Part shown: positions 35,401 to 45,170 of the stretch, in pieces
Layout: each line of letters begins with the position of its first letter
Position numbering within the stretch: the first letter of the stretch is position 1
Origin: Diaprepes abbreviatus
Lineage: Eukaryota > Arthropoda > Insecta > Coleoptera > Curculionidae
Direction of reading: 5' to 3'
NCBI GenBank assembly: GCA_034092305.1
Contig: JASJET010000041.1
Location: forward strand, 2,833,001 to 2,897,000
Length of the DNA: 64,000 bases
The notes under the pieces: model-generated
The model's database searches: none
What the model was told of the DNA's origin: nothing
What the model saw: only the letters and a program-made list of their open reading frames with translations
Program-made: the position numbers and the translations under genes

Positions 35401-37238
35401 TACCTTTTGAAATGGCTTTGCTAGGCTATAATATTGTAGTATCATCGGTAAGTAAAGTCACCTGGGATATTAAGTGAATTTATACTATTAATATATAATA
35501 AAAAGAGAATAGGACCTAATACAGAACCTTATAGAACTCCAGAACCAGTTTCCATTCCATCAGACTCGGCTCCCTGAATTCCCATTTTTTAGGTCTGGTT
35601 CATTAGGTGAGATCTAAACCACAGTTATGCCTCTATATCTTTAAAGTTTAAGCTTCTGTAGCAGTATTCTGTCATCCACACAATCAAAATTTATATCACA
35701 AAAGACCGTCGCAGTACAGTTTATTTATTCATTGTATCAACAACTTTTACAAAGCCAATAACAGATACAACTAAACTTAAATTAGAACCTAAATTAGAAC
35801 CTAAATAAAAAGGCACTATAATTGCCTACATAACTCATCTCTCACGTCCCTTCTAAATCTGTTACAACTTAGGTTAAAAATGTCAATGGCACCACAATAC
35901 TTATTAAAATATGAACATAATCTTATTAATGGCCTATTTTAAATGGAAGCTGTTCTAAAAACTCTTTATCATCAATAGTGTTCCCAATCAATCTAAACAT
36001 AAACACATCACCCGCTTCAATACGCATGTGCTTCAAACTGGGAAAGTTGAATAAAGAACAGAAAAGCTTCTGATCAGTTCCTCTTTGAGGGTATACCGAG
36101 AATGCCTTGTAATGCAAAAACTTTAAAAATCTTCGCTGAACCACCTCTAAGCTGTAAATTTTATTTTCATTTGTGGATCCCAAATTACACAAGCATATTG
36201 AAGTTTAGCAAGCACCAATGACTTACACAAGACAATCTGTATTGATATTATTGAAATATTTACAGCTTCTAATAATAAAGTTTCTTCTCCGAGTATGGAA
36301 AAACAGCATCATCTGTATTTCTCCCACTTCGAAAACTAAACTGATATAAATTTGAAATATTATTTCTATTTAGGAATAATGCAATTCTATTATTTTGTAA
36401 AGGATGGTGATCACAGACACAAATCCAAAATTAGAGGGAGACTCGGTATCTTCATTTTTGAGTATATGAATAACAATTTTATTAATTTTCTATATTGCGG
36501 TCCATATTTGTTGAAATAATTGTGAAAATTAGGGTTGTCAGTATCCTTTCTAATCAGATGCAGACAATATAGATTTTTAGATGAGATTTTTAATCCTCTA
36601 GTAACCCATAGCTTATTTTTTTTTTTTGTAATAACAAAAACTTCATTAAATGTTTTTGAAGGTTGTCATAAAATATGCTAATAGAATCCTGAGAGGCTGA
36701 GAACATTTCCCAATACGCAACCGCAGTCAACTGGTAAAACCTATCATAATTAACTGCACTAAAAATTCTATCATACTTATGTTTAGAGACAAATAGAACT
36801 GAACAAGTCAAAATATCTCAAAATATATAGAATTATAGAGAGAGTGGTTTTTTGTTATATCTTAATATTTTTAGGCAAGAAATGGAAAGAGCTCAACAAC
36901 AACAGGCTGCTCAACAACAAGCTCAAGTTCAACAAACACAACAGCAAAATCAGCAAGTTCAACAGCAAGTTCAGCAGCATCAGCAAGAAATACAGCGGAT
37001 AAATGTATCCTATGCAAATATTCAAATGAATACGCCAATTATATTAGAGGTGAGTTTAAATTTCATTTCATCCAAATTTCTCACACAACTTGGATTTATC
37101 AAACGAGTAATTGATATTTATATGTAACGCGCCACAAAAACATCATTTAAATCTACTTTTTTTTTATTTCAGAGTTTACCCGACATTATAAAAACCGATC
37201 CTCTGTCGATAGAGACCAAAAAGGAAATCACATTCTAA
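26271..37238 (+). CDS. NF-YA: Nuclear transcription factor Y subunit alpha (NF-YA), seven coding exons
   Basis: NF-YA joins the NF-YB/NF-YC histone-fold dimer in the nucleus and gives the NF-Y trimer its specificity for CCAAT boxes. Coding exons are 26271-26468, 30309-30450, 30542-30693, 31203-31373, 31469-31560, 36875-37049 and 37173-37238, all with GT-AG boundaries and compatible phases, giving 331 aa. Residues 1-164 are Gln/Val/Ala-rich, as expected of the transactivation domain. Residues 188-221 form the A1 NF-YB/NF-YC-binding helix (EPLYVNAKQYRRILKRRQAR). Residues 222-246 form the A2 DNA-binding part (KYLHESRHRHAMNRIRGEGG then RFHSG), with an intron exactly in the linker. A Gln-rich tail follows. 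ATG 26271 begins a full-length N-terminus (MEQI) nine bases after an acceptor, so a 5' noncoding exon exists. LINEs in introns 2 and 6 make the gene long. Confidence 0.97.
26523..26537 (+). repeat. Isolated hAT-MITE terminus-like sequence
   Basis: CTTCGAACATACCCC is identical to the terminal inverted repeat at the right end of the 525 bp MITE at 54086-54610 (as its reverse complement). No second end was found nearby, so this may be a solo remnant or chance. Confidence 0.35.
26645..30297 (+). mobile_element. Jockey/CR1-like LINE in NF-YA intron 2, split by a MITE
   Basis: Two open stretches form one ORF2. 26666-27849 carries the endonuclease C-terminal half (VVYFAPSSN, CIILGDFNLPDL) and the linker up to GPDGLPGYVIK. 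28770-30176 carries the RT: NYRPISIVNATSKLFE, YTDMAKAFDRV, SGVPQGSNLGPLLF and FADDFKLF (catalytic box at 29331-29342), then the thumb and C-terminus. The 3' end is an AAATA-type tail (30271-30297). The 5' end is truncated inside the endonuclease. A 912 bp palindromic element splits it at 27850. Apart from that split the frames are remarkably open, so the copy is fairly young. The tail ends about 13 bp before the exon 3 splice junction. Confidence 0.9.
27850..28761. mobile_element. 912 bp palindromic MITE inserted in the LINE
   Basis: The ends are exact inverted repeats beginning TACAGGGTGTCCAAGATAAG, flanked by TA at 27848-27849 and 28762-28763. The arms are about 400 bp and nearly identical (for example AAAGTTCATGATGGTATCTC in the right arm pairs with GAGATACCATCATGAACTTT in the left), with a centre of about 90 bp. 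There is no coding frame. TA duplication and a TACAGGGTG end point to mobilisation by a Tc1/mariner-type transposase. It interrupts the LINE ORF after EPLLY and so is younger than the LINE. Confidence 0.9.
30309..30450 (+). CDS. NF-YA: NF-YA exon 3 (residues 67-113)
   Basis: Acceptor TATTTTAG, then VVPVSSLQQGQVLVQPTQQI and TFIYQPGAVLEGGNL in frame, ending at ACAG|GTATAG in phase 1. The acceptor lies only about 13 bp from the LINE tail. Confidence 0.95.
30542..30693 (+). CDS. NF-YA: NF-YA exon 4 (residues 114-164)
   Basis: Acceptor TTTTTAG, split Val codon, then LNINGNLVQIANAQPTTTQ to NGNLVM, with donor ATG|GTGAGA in phase 0. The sequence is Gln/Thr/Ala-rich activation domain. Confidence 0.92.
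30724..30788. repeat. Small hairpin in NF-YA intron 4
   Basis: TTATTCCAAAACAATTTTTC and the downstream GAAAATTTTGTTTTGGAATA are inverted copies about 21 bp long, separated by about 23 bp. The intron otherwise holds nothing recognised. Confidence 0.6.
31203..31373 (+). CDS. NF-YA: NF-YA exon 5 (residues 165-221, A1 subdomain)
   Basis: Acceptor TTTTAAATAG, then MVPGTSGTQFQRVPIPGQEF and the NF-YB/NF-YC interaction helix EEPLYVNAKQYRRILKRRQA, ending KERP|GTAAGT in phase 0. This is the most conserved part of the family. Confidence 0.97.
31469..31560 (+). CDS. NF-YA: NF-YA exon 6 (residues 222-252, A2 DNA-binding subdomain)
   Basis: Acceptor CTTTTTAG, then KYLHESRHRHAMNRIRGEGG and RFHSGSVKKR, with donor AG|GTAAGT in phase 2. 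The His and Arg residues of HESRHRHAM and the RGEGGRF turn are the family's CCAAT-contacting residues. Confidence 0.97.
31700..31960 (-). pseudogene. LINE C-terminal scrap in NF-YA intron 6
   Basis: The minus strand reads SLKIYNHLPNEINNCASLKI then FKK, typical of the extreme C-terminus of Jockey/CR1-like ORF2 (a YN.LP.EI...SL..FK pattern). It is short and degraded. Confidence 0.5.
32036..34354 (+). mobile_element. RTE-like LINE in NF-YA intron 6 with 14 bp TSD
   Basis: The direct repeat AACACCCAAAAATC occurs at 32022-32035 and 34355-34368 and brackets the insertion exactly. The coding frame runs open from RNQIDHVL (end of the endonuclease domain) at 32036 to the stop at 34336, about 766 codons. 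It includes NNKAPGSDNITAELIKYGG, NYRGIMLLNVAYKVLS, FVDFRQAYDSI, GLKQGDGLSPLLFNIVL, AYADDID (catalytic box at 33533-33544) and the C-terminal RWAGHV.R block. The YADDID box and GL.QGD motif fit the RTE group. Only the 5' part (N-terminal endonuclease) is missing. The open frame and perfect TSD mark a recent, 5'-truncated insertion. The 19 codons upstream of 32036 that extend the frame are host sequence. Confidence 0.9.
34815..35720 (-). pseudogene. Decayed Jockey-like LINE RT, 3' half
   Basis: Reading the minus strand in shifting frames gives FCDIN.FDCVDDRILLQKLKL, SGVL.GSVLGPILFLLYINS, DDTTIL (catalytic box, about 35432-35455), FLGIFIDDKLTYL, and a C-terminus IFNHLPDDIRSKKSFRKFRH. The order is right for one RT ORF, but several frame breaks make it dead. 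It lies in NF-YA intron 6. Confidence 0.7.
35721..36234 (-). pseudogene. Second LINE 3' fragment nested in the first
   Basis: The open minus frame 35926-36192 plus its flank reads LVLAKLQYACVIWDPQ, then VVQRRFLKFLHYKAFSVYPQ and DVFMFRLIGNTID: the RT C-terminal region of a Jockey/CR1-like LINE. A TTTATTTATT stretch at its low-coordinate end looks like the element tail. RT pieces of the neighbouring LINE resume on both sides, so this copy inserted into it. Confidence 0.6.
36235..36830 (-). pseudogene. 5' part of the interrupted minus-strand LINE
   Basis: The minus strand encodes NYDRFYQLTAVAYWEMFSAS..FYDNLQKHLMKF, which matches the endonuclease-to-RT linker layout (W..LF, then FY..L...). It is followed by LYQFSFRSGRNTDDAVF, the RT QFGFR.GR.T box. 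It is colinear with 34815-35720 once the nested copy is removed. Confidence 0.6.
36875..37049 (+). CDS. NF-YA: NF-YA exon 7 (residues 252-310, Gln-rich)
   Basis: Acceptor TTTTTAG completes the Arg codon, then QEMERAQQQQAAQQQAQVQQ and more Gln repeats, then INVSYANIQMNTPIILE, with donor GAG|GTGAGT in phase 0. In vertebrate NF-YA the Gln-rich domain is N-terminal; here a further Gln tract lies after the DNA-binding domain. Confidence 0.9.
37173..37238 (+). CDS. NF-YA: NF-YA terminal coding exon (residues 311-331)
   Basis: A pyrimidine-rich acceptor (TTTTATTTCAG) precedes SLPDIIKTDPLSIETKKEIT F and a TAA stop at 37236-37238. The acidic/Lys-rich end is compatible with insect NF-YA C-termini. Confidence 0.85.
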   Translation, partial: SLPDIIKTDPLSIETKKEITF

Positions 37239-39170
37239 AAACTGAAAAAGACTATTGTTAATTTTTTTTTTTGTTAATTTATTTTATGAATTTTCATGTA
37301 AATATTATTACTGCTATTTTTATAGTTCTATTTACTATATTTATATCGACAGTTTCAAGCTGGAATCAAACTAAAGTAACTTAAAGATTAAGCTTGAGAC
37401 TTCTGGTTTATATCATTTATTAAATACAGACTTGAACTTAAAATTGAAGTCTACTTGGCTCAAGTATTACAAAAATTCGTGTAACGTGATTAAAACAAAT
37501 TTTAAGGAATATCCAAAAATTATTCCTGCTTGCTTCTAGTGGCGCGCACCTACTGTTTATTTTAGTCCTACTGTGGTCAAGGTCTGGTTTTGCGTCTTTA
37601 ATATAAATTTGAAATGGCATTCTCGGGTTGAGGCTGAAATCGTTTTGGCTTGACTTAAAATTTTTAAACGTATTTAAGGTGGATTTATTTCTTTCAATCA
37701 GGTTGAAAACGTCGATATAAATCGAGATACCGTTATTATTTAGTATTTAATTCTTTACTTATACTTTTTAAGATTTGTAGGAGAGTTTGATCATAAATAG
37801 TGATAGAGTTAGTTTAAATCCGAGTTGATTTAGACTTCAAACGTTTATATAAGAAATAACAGTGAGTGTCAGGTACCCACAATTGATATTAATAATTGGA
37901 CATCTTTAGGGTCGCCAGTGCCTTGTCGATCGTTGTCTGAACATGTTACGTTGCACACCATGCTTGTTGTAACGTGACATGTCCTACATTTACTTTTTTG
38001 TCTGTAAGAATATTTACACAAACAGTGCGTAATACTCACTGTTTCGTTAATTTTCTCATAAACATCTTTACAGTTGCTGCATAAATGTACAGGATGAGTT
38101 AAAGATTGAACAAAATAAGTTTCTGGATTATAGGTAAAATTTATTTCACTTCAATACATACTTATTAAGGAGCTCCAAACGATGCCCACGTTAAATAAAA
38201 AATATTAAATCATAATGGAAATCAATTTTTTTTAAGTCGTAATTTATACTATCGCGGGATTTTGATTAACTTTACGTACTGATTCCTTTTTTTTGCAATA
38301 AAATATTTAACTTACCTGGGATTTACTGAGATATCAATTAATTGAAATGACATAAAATTTAAGATTAATCTGTATTAAAATGGAGTCAAAAACTTTGGCA
38401 ACGTTGCGTGAGTGCGCACTTTAGATCTTTGAATACATTCAATATGAGAACTGTGTCGCATTGATATTTTGAAATAATACAAATTAATTAATTATTGCGA
38501 TATATCAAATAATTGCCAAAAGCTAATCTAAAATTAAGTCAGTAACATTTCTGAAATGTATTATCTTTTTTTATAACTACTTGTATGAGCTAAATTTATA
38601 CTATTGAATTTTACGAGAAAAATACTTACCAACCCAAAAATTTGGTAAATCACAATTTTTACATCACAAATCACTTTTTTTCTATCGCTCAGGTGTTGAT
38701 ATGAGCATACACATCTTGTGGAGTGAAATTTTCTTCTAATTAACGTTTTTTTTGCATTTAATATTTTCCTACGCCATCATTTACATTTGAGATTTCCTTA
38801 AAAATTTACCAGCATATTTGCCACAAGACATTCAAATATTATGGGTAAACATTTTACTATTTTTTTTTTGTAAACTTATTTATTATGACAGAGTAAGGTT
38901 AGACCGTCTCGAATATAAACATAAACAGTAAAAACACACGTTGCCAAATCACACACTAGATAAGACGAGCTCGTTTAAATGAGCCGAATGAAGTTCCCTA
39001 TTTGATTTTTCATAATATTTTCTGTTTCAGAAATAAATGTCTCGCAAACTATAAATTATATTATTTTTTATTAGTATTTTGCTTAAATTTGTCAACTTTT
39101 AGGTATTGTACTTCATTTGACTCACGTGGTAGCGAATGCATCTCCGTAAATATATACAGTTTAAAAATAT
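37239..39170 (+). other. NF-YA 3' UTR and downstream spacer
   Basis: No further exon is seen. The first well-placed AATAAA is at 38297-38302, about 1.06 kb after the stop, so the 3' UTR may be long; this is only a candidate. An imperfect palindrome (ACATGTTACGTT with AACGTGACATGT) lies at about 37940-37982. Confidence 0.35.
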
Positions 39171-39179
39171 TTAGGGATA

Positions 39180-39920
39180 TACAGGATGGTTAAAAAAAAA
39201 TGGGGTGGCAAGAAGTTTTATTTTTAATTGGAATGTCCATTTACTATTTCGATAAAAGGAGTACGTTTTAAGAATACTTTAGCTTATGTGGGATCCCAAA
39301 AAAGCGTGGCACTTTTTTTTTAATATACTCTCTCTTTAATCCTATTTTTTTCTCATATGCAACGTTGCCAAATTATTAATTTTTTTGGTCTAAATCGATA
39401 TTTTACTTACATTTTAATACCCACACCATGGTTCTTATTTCTAAAAAGTGTTGGCTGGGATCATTCTATCTCAGAATAGTACAATATTAATTTTCTTTTA
39501 TACAGGGTGTCCAGAATTGTTATTTAAATATTGATGGGAATTCTTTTATACCCAATTTTCTAAAATTGAACATCCTGTATTTAAAGGAAATTCTCTTTTG
39601 TAGATTTTCTAATAAGAAAAAATTACTATTAATAATACGGGGTGTCCATCTCTCCAGCATTCGTTTGCTACAATATCGATAAAAAATTTGATAAATTTAA
39701 TGATAATGGGGTTAAACAAGATATGTTTTAAATATAGTTTCGTTTAAAAAATTTAATAATTTGGCAACTTCGCATTTTAAGGCAAACAAATTTTATGGAT
39801 AAAAAAAGGGTTTAATCAAAAAAATATTTATATTATGTGCCACGCTTTTTTGGGCATTCTAAACAATTTTTAAAATGTACCCCCTTTAACCCCATTTACA
39901 GTCTGCCTATCAAATTTCTC
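39180..39920. mobile_element. Inverted-repeat element with nested TACAGGGTGTCC end
   Basis: Blocks around 39290-39380 (AAAAAAGCGTGGCAC, ATGCAACGTTGCCAAA) recur inverted at 39760-39850 (GTGCCACGCTTTTTTGGG, TTTGGCAACTTCGCATTTT), forming a palindromic element of about 0.7 kb. At 39501 a TACAGGGTGTCCAGAATTG block of about 75 bp, ending in GAACATCCTGTA, looks like a smaller element inserted in the middle. There is no coding potential. Confidence 0.55.
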
Positions 39921-40126
39921 ACTGTACTGCAATTGATAAATTTTACCTATAAATCTAAACTTACCCCTTTCAGTTGTTGCCTTACCCTCTACAATACTTA
40001 AAATTCACTGCTCTTGCTGGTCGCTGACTTGTTATCCATCATCATTAATCGTTCTGGAATTCACTCATCAAAACTTTCGCGCCGTAAAGATGTTTACCCA
40101 CAAAAAAATCTGGTTAATTTTTTATA

Positions 40127-40260
40127 TACAGGGTATGCAAAAAGGTACAGCAGATAATATTTATGCAACTTTATTCATTTGTGTTTTAAGGAAACTCTTT
40201 GAACCTCTTTCTACTAAAAACCTAAACTAAAAGTTTTATTATAAACTGTACCACCCTGTA
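40127..40260. mobile_element. 134 bp mini-element with TACAGGGT termini
   Basis: Starts TACAGGGTATGCAAAAAGGT and ends ACTGTACCACCCTGTA, whose reverse complement is TACAGGGTGGTACAGT. TA dinucleotides flank both ends. It is a short non-autonomous Tc1/mariner-like MITE. Confidence 0.5.
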
Positions 40261-42480
40261 TATTATTAGGCCTAAAAGTTTTAACTACTTGGTTGATGCC
40301 GATTTTTTTTGTAAAGCGCTGTATATTGTGATAGGTTTTGTAATTTTAGATGTAGATGTAATTCTAATAGCATATTTTAGTGCTATCAATCTTGATAACT
40401 TTATTTTTATTCAATTTTTCATTATTGTGTAAAATTTTAGGTGTAAATAACACATTTTTTGCTGTTGTCTTTATATTTATGTAATTTTTTTTGAAATTGT
40501 GTTATATTTTTTGTTTAAGATTGCAATGACTGGTTGTTGTTAAGCAAGTAGATGGATTAAACACATTTAATAGCATGGCAATAAATCATTTATGGTCTAA
40601 AATCACTTGTATCAAAAATTAATGATTTTTTTTACAGTTCATAAATAATCTATGACCCTCTAATTTACTGAAAAGAACCATTTTTAAAAAGCTGATTTCC
40701 ATGGAAAAAGGGACTATCTACAAAACACAGCTGAAACTTACTTTTGTACGTAATTACAACTTTAAATCGTCTTTTGATTTTTGTTCTTTCTATTAAAAAA
40801 AATTAGTGCATAATTACAATAATATATTTTTTTGCAATTAAAGCAAAAAAGAAATGCTAATTTTGCAAAAAGATGTAACAGCAAACTGCCTGTAACGTAT
40901 GATTTGAAGGATAGCCATATCCATAGATCATTAAAATACAAAATCCAACTCCAACTGAGCATTGGATTTTTCTTATATTATCGAAAATATTCAATGAGTC
41001 GCATTAGTTTTAATGAACCATTTGTAGATAATTAAAAAAACCCATAGACATCTATCGGACGATTATTTTCACCGAGGAAAGTCTGAAAAACACTCAAAAA
41101 TAGCTTTTTTTAATTCATATATTTGGGAATTTACAATACTTGAAGATTTTTCCAGAAATTATAGTTTATTATGTATACTTTAAACAGGCGGGAGACGAAA
41201 CTTGTGGTTTTAGTCGTTTTTGCCTGATTGCAATATAAACAATTCAGAGCATTTTCTTGTCAATGTTACAACCTGCTTCCAAACATAGCGTGATATGTGT
41301 AAAATCGCGTCCGAAGCCGAGCTAAGCACAGGTAGTGGGAGGCTACAACCGTAGGCTACACACGCCAGACGCTACGACTATATTTCATATGTGAACGTGC
41401 ATAGCATAATGGACCTATAAGTAGATAAATGAATAAATAAACGGATAAACTTATTTATTTTTATTTTAAATACATTTTTTTGTATATAAATAACATTATT
41501 TAAACGTAGTTCAAAGTATATATTGTTGCGATTTGCTCTCTTATCTTTTCGCTCACTCGGTTCGAATAAAACAACACTTCTCATTAAATTACTTCCAATA
41601 CTATATTAACTACTTAACACTTTTACAGCTAAATCACGACTAATTTACTACCTATATCCTATCTCTGTTTATATACCTATAGAATCTACTGAAATGTACG
41701 AGAATACAAGTGTAGAAATGACAAGAAACACACTAGCATAAAAGTCGAAAACTGCCAAGAAATATGATTAATGATGACTCATCAATATAATATTTCTCTC
41801 GTTACATTATAATAAAGTTTATTCAGGACGCCTTAAAAATTTCTCCTAGTCCTTCGTACAATATGGAATCTGTCGTATGTATATATATTGTTTATTACAT
41901 ATTTTTTTTATTTTTTCATTATAATTTAATATATGTTATTTTATGTAAATGTAATAGCAAATAAATTATTAACTATCTTTATCATAATAATTAAACAGTT
42001 TATATATGGAATAAAAAAATTTAATGCAGAAATACATACAACACAAATAATAAACCTAAATTTTACGTTATTTTCGTGACTTTTTTGGAGCAGCTGGTAT
42101 TATATATTATGTCTGTATATAAATAAATACATGTTTTTCGTACTTTTCTAGATGAACAATCTTCGGATACGGATCTATAAAAAACTATTTTGTAGATTTT
42201 TTAAACATCTATGCATGCTTCATTGAAAGTAATTCGATTCATTCAATACTGTCCATAATACAAGTAAAAAATCAAAGTCACCTTTTTTACCCTTTTTATT
42301 GTTCAAAATAATTCCAGTGTTGAGTTGGAGTTGAATTTTGTGTTTTATCTATTGATATGGATTACCTTTCAAATCATGATGCAGGCAGTTTGCTGTTCAT
42401 TTTTTTACATGAAAAAATCTTTATTGATTGGTCTATTGCTTCTTGGCAAGTCTCAGTTCAGCTGATTTTGGCATTTCTAT
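40261..42480. other. Spacer with a diverged inverted repeat pair
   Basis: About 100 bp at 40875-40980 (containing AACAGCAAACTGCCTG and CAAAATCCAACTCCAACTGA) recurs inverted at about 42305-42405. The 1.5 kb between them holds no recognised gene, so this may be an old foldback transposon. Confidence 0.4.
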
Positions 42481-42489
42481 AAACTATTC

Positions 42490-42702
42490 CAGCGTCTCTC
42501 AACTTTTTAGTATTTGCAGTCAGAGTTTCTATACCAGCGCCAACTTTTAACGACTTTTTAAAGTTTTAATTAAATTTATTTTACTCCTTTTCCTTTGATC
42601 TCGTTACACCATGACAAGTCAATATCTCCTTACAAGTAACAACTTCGGGCTTCCTTTATTCCTTTATTGTCACAAGGCGCCTCCACAAGTTGAGAATCGC
42701 TG
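42490..42702. mobile_element. hAT-like MITE (~213 bp)
   Basis: The left end CAGCGTCTCTCAACTTTTT and the reverse complement of the right end, CAGCGATTCTCAACTTGTGG, form short inverted repeats of the hAT CAG...TCTCAA kind. An 8 bp duplication is not convincing, so the call rests on the termini. Confidence 0.45.
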
Positions 42703-42758
42703 ACTTACTTACTCCATTTGTAGGTCTAAAACGTCTATAGTCTTGAAAACATGTTTTC

Positions 42759-43880
42759 TACAGGGTGTCCATTTAGTATCTTGGTATTTGATTGCAACTA
42801 TATCATTATATTCATTGTATCTATAACAAATTTAATAGACACGATGTTAATGAGTTTAAAGGGGGTATATTTTTTTTTATCGAAGTTGGAGTCGCATTAA
42901 ACCTTCTCTTCTTTAACCCTAAATTTTTTTTGCCTTAAAATGCAACGTTGTCAAATAATTTTTAAATGTTTTTTAGTTGAAATCAGTATTTCACTTAAAT
43001 TTTAATTCCCACACCACGATTCTTAACTTTTTTTAAAAAAAAATTTGTGAGAATTCTTAGCTAGGATCATCGATCTCACAGTTTTATACAGGGTGTCCCA
43101 GATTGTTATTTAAATATGAATATTTTCAAATACATTTTATGTAATTTTCTTAAAGGGAACACCATGTATTGAATGATTATTAAATGTCAGATTTCTGATT
43201 TTTAAATAAAGTAAGAATTAGTTATCAATATTGCTTTTAATTCTTATCAATACTGATTTTTTTGTTATTGGGGCGAGGATTCACTTTGGTGGCCAGGCCA
43301 TTCCACCCATTGATCACCGAAGTGAACAACCACTAGGCTTGGTTAGTATTTGGAAAAACATAGTGACAGTGGTTCGGAACCTACTTTAAACTTTAATCCA
43401 AATCATTTACATTTTTTTTTATTATATCGGTAAATCTACAAAAAAGAATTGTATAGATCTACTAAGTGCTTACTGAATTTCATATATCATCGTAAAAATT
43501 CTAATGCATAGGTAATAATGTTTAATAGCAATTTTTGAGAAAACTGTTGTTATTAAAGGCAAACATATTAGTGTTAATTTGAAGATAAATATATACTCTG
43601 TCGACGCATGTCACTAGATACAGAGTGTTTCATGTAAAAAAACAACGAAATTGAGAATAACAATATTTAAGTAACAATTTTGGACACCTTGTATAGAGAA
43701 AACTAAATATTGCATGATTGTGAATTATAATGATCCCAGCAACATCGCATTTTAACGTAAAAAAATTTTAAGGTTGTAGAGAGGGTTCGGTAAGACTTGA
43801 ATTTCGATAAAAAAAATGTAGGTAGTTATGTTTAAAAAAAAATCGAAAATTATGAGCTATGCTCTTTGGGACACCCTGTA
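42759..43880. mobile_element. Cluster of TACAGGGTGTCC MITEs
   Basis: TACAGGGTGTCC ends occur at 42759 and 43087 on the plus strand and inverted at about 43692 (imperfect) and 43870-43880. The block after 43087 (GATTGTTATTTAAATAT) matches the block after 39501 and, inverted, 43650-43690. Internal GCAACGTTGTCAAAT near 42945 pairs with inverted copies at 43740. These are nested copies of the family described at 39180. No coding capacity is seen. Confidence 0.5.
43285..43400 (+). mobile_element. 5S rRNA-derived SINE, copy 2
   Basis: TTGATCACCGAAGTGAACAA followed by GGCTTGGTTAGTATTTGGA corresponds to the 5S rRNA segment CGATCACCGAAGTTAAGCA...GGTTAGTACTTGGA. It continues into a tail, GTGACAGTGGTTCGGAACCT then ACTTTAAAC, that parallels the tail of the copy at 19750. 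Shared 5S head plus shared unrelated tail defines a SINE3-type element. Confidence 0.6.
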
Positions 43881-43884
43881 TAAA

Positions 43885-45165
43885 CAGAATTGTTTTTAAA
43901 ATTTACACCTTGTTTACTATAACTGATTTATAAGCTTATAAGGAGCGAATAAATTAACAAATTGTAATTTCTGATTGTGGTCTGTAATTCTATAGTTCCT
44001 TATTTTCTCATGAGATGGGTCTATTTGTCGGTGCAATTAATTGTGGACAGTATAATTATATGACATTGTATATGGTTTGATAATTGGTCAATTTTTTATT
44101 GTTTGTACCATTTAGTATAAACAGAAATGTATTTTTTTTATTTTGAATTAAAAATATACGTAAAATGACAATGATAAAAATTGTTTTAATATTGTTTTGT
44201 TAACATCCACGGCATACCACATCCGCATTTACTATTTCTTAGGTATAAAATACATAGTTTCTATCTGGAATAGGGGAAACACCAAATTTTTTGCATACTC
44301 CCATTTTGGGCCGTTTAACATAAATCCGAAGTTTTTTTTAGCAGTCTCGCATGTTTTTTTATTAAAAAAGATCACTTTCATATATTTTACGATCTCTACT
44401 TTTAAATTTTTCCACTTCACAAACAAATGTTTAATAATTTATTTAATAAAATTTACATAAATAACGGTGGAAAAATGTGAACGTCTGGCTGGCGTTAAAA
44501 CTAACTACATTTTGGCCAAGTCGACAACACTTTCTAATACTTTTTTTCCACGCTTATTAAAGAATGCTGTTCAGCAAAGATCACGGAGAGACGAAACACA
44601 CTTTCCCGGTATAGATGGGAGTTGGGGAAAGGCTTTATAAGTTATTCTAAGGGTTTGCTACGGTCACAAAATATCAGAGGGATCTTTTGTGGCCACGGTT
44701 AGTTATGGTTTATTTTTAACTTTGTTCTATTAATTCCAAAGAACGACCTTCGGAAAATTATTGTCTATCCATACCATTTTTCCGAAGTAACAGCTGAGGA
44801 TATTGTATTTCTGTCGATATCTTTTTGAAAATTGATCTCTCATTGTGAACAAGATAAGTATAAAGTGTCTAAAGGCAGAACCAGTATAATTTTGTATTAG
44901 AACATCTTTAGTTTAAAAAAAAATAATTGCAAAATATTGAAGTAGTTTTCCAAAATTTTTAGTGTTTTCAGAATTGAAGCAGGGTAATTTTTATGATATT
45001 GGCGGAAAAATAGTTACACATATTTGTGAAGAAGAAAAAATGGTAAATAATACAATGACAATCCTATTTCTGGAAGAAGAAATATGTCCAAATCCCAAAT
45101 TACTTCCGTTTTGGAAAAAATACTTTTGGCGCGATGTAGTATAATCAAATAATTACAGAAACTAC
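43885..45165. other. Intergenic spacer
   Basis: AT-rich, with slightly GC-richer DNA at 44460-44700. Short open frames show no family resemblance. No paired repeat was found. Confidence 0.35.
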
Positions 45166-45170
45166 TAAAT

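Noticed and set aside
37940..37982. Imperfect palindrome with ACATGT cores downstream of NF-YA
   Set aside because: Could be a p53-like or bHLH site, but the match to any consensus is poor and the location (3' flank) gives no support.
41290..41380. GC-richer patch with GAGCTAAGCAC resembling 5S rRNA box A
   Set aside because: The match is only about 10 bases and the rest does not align to 5S rRNA or to the SINE tail.
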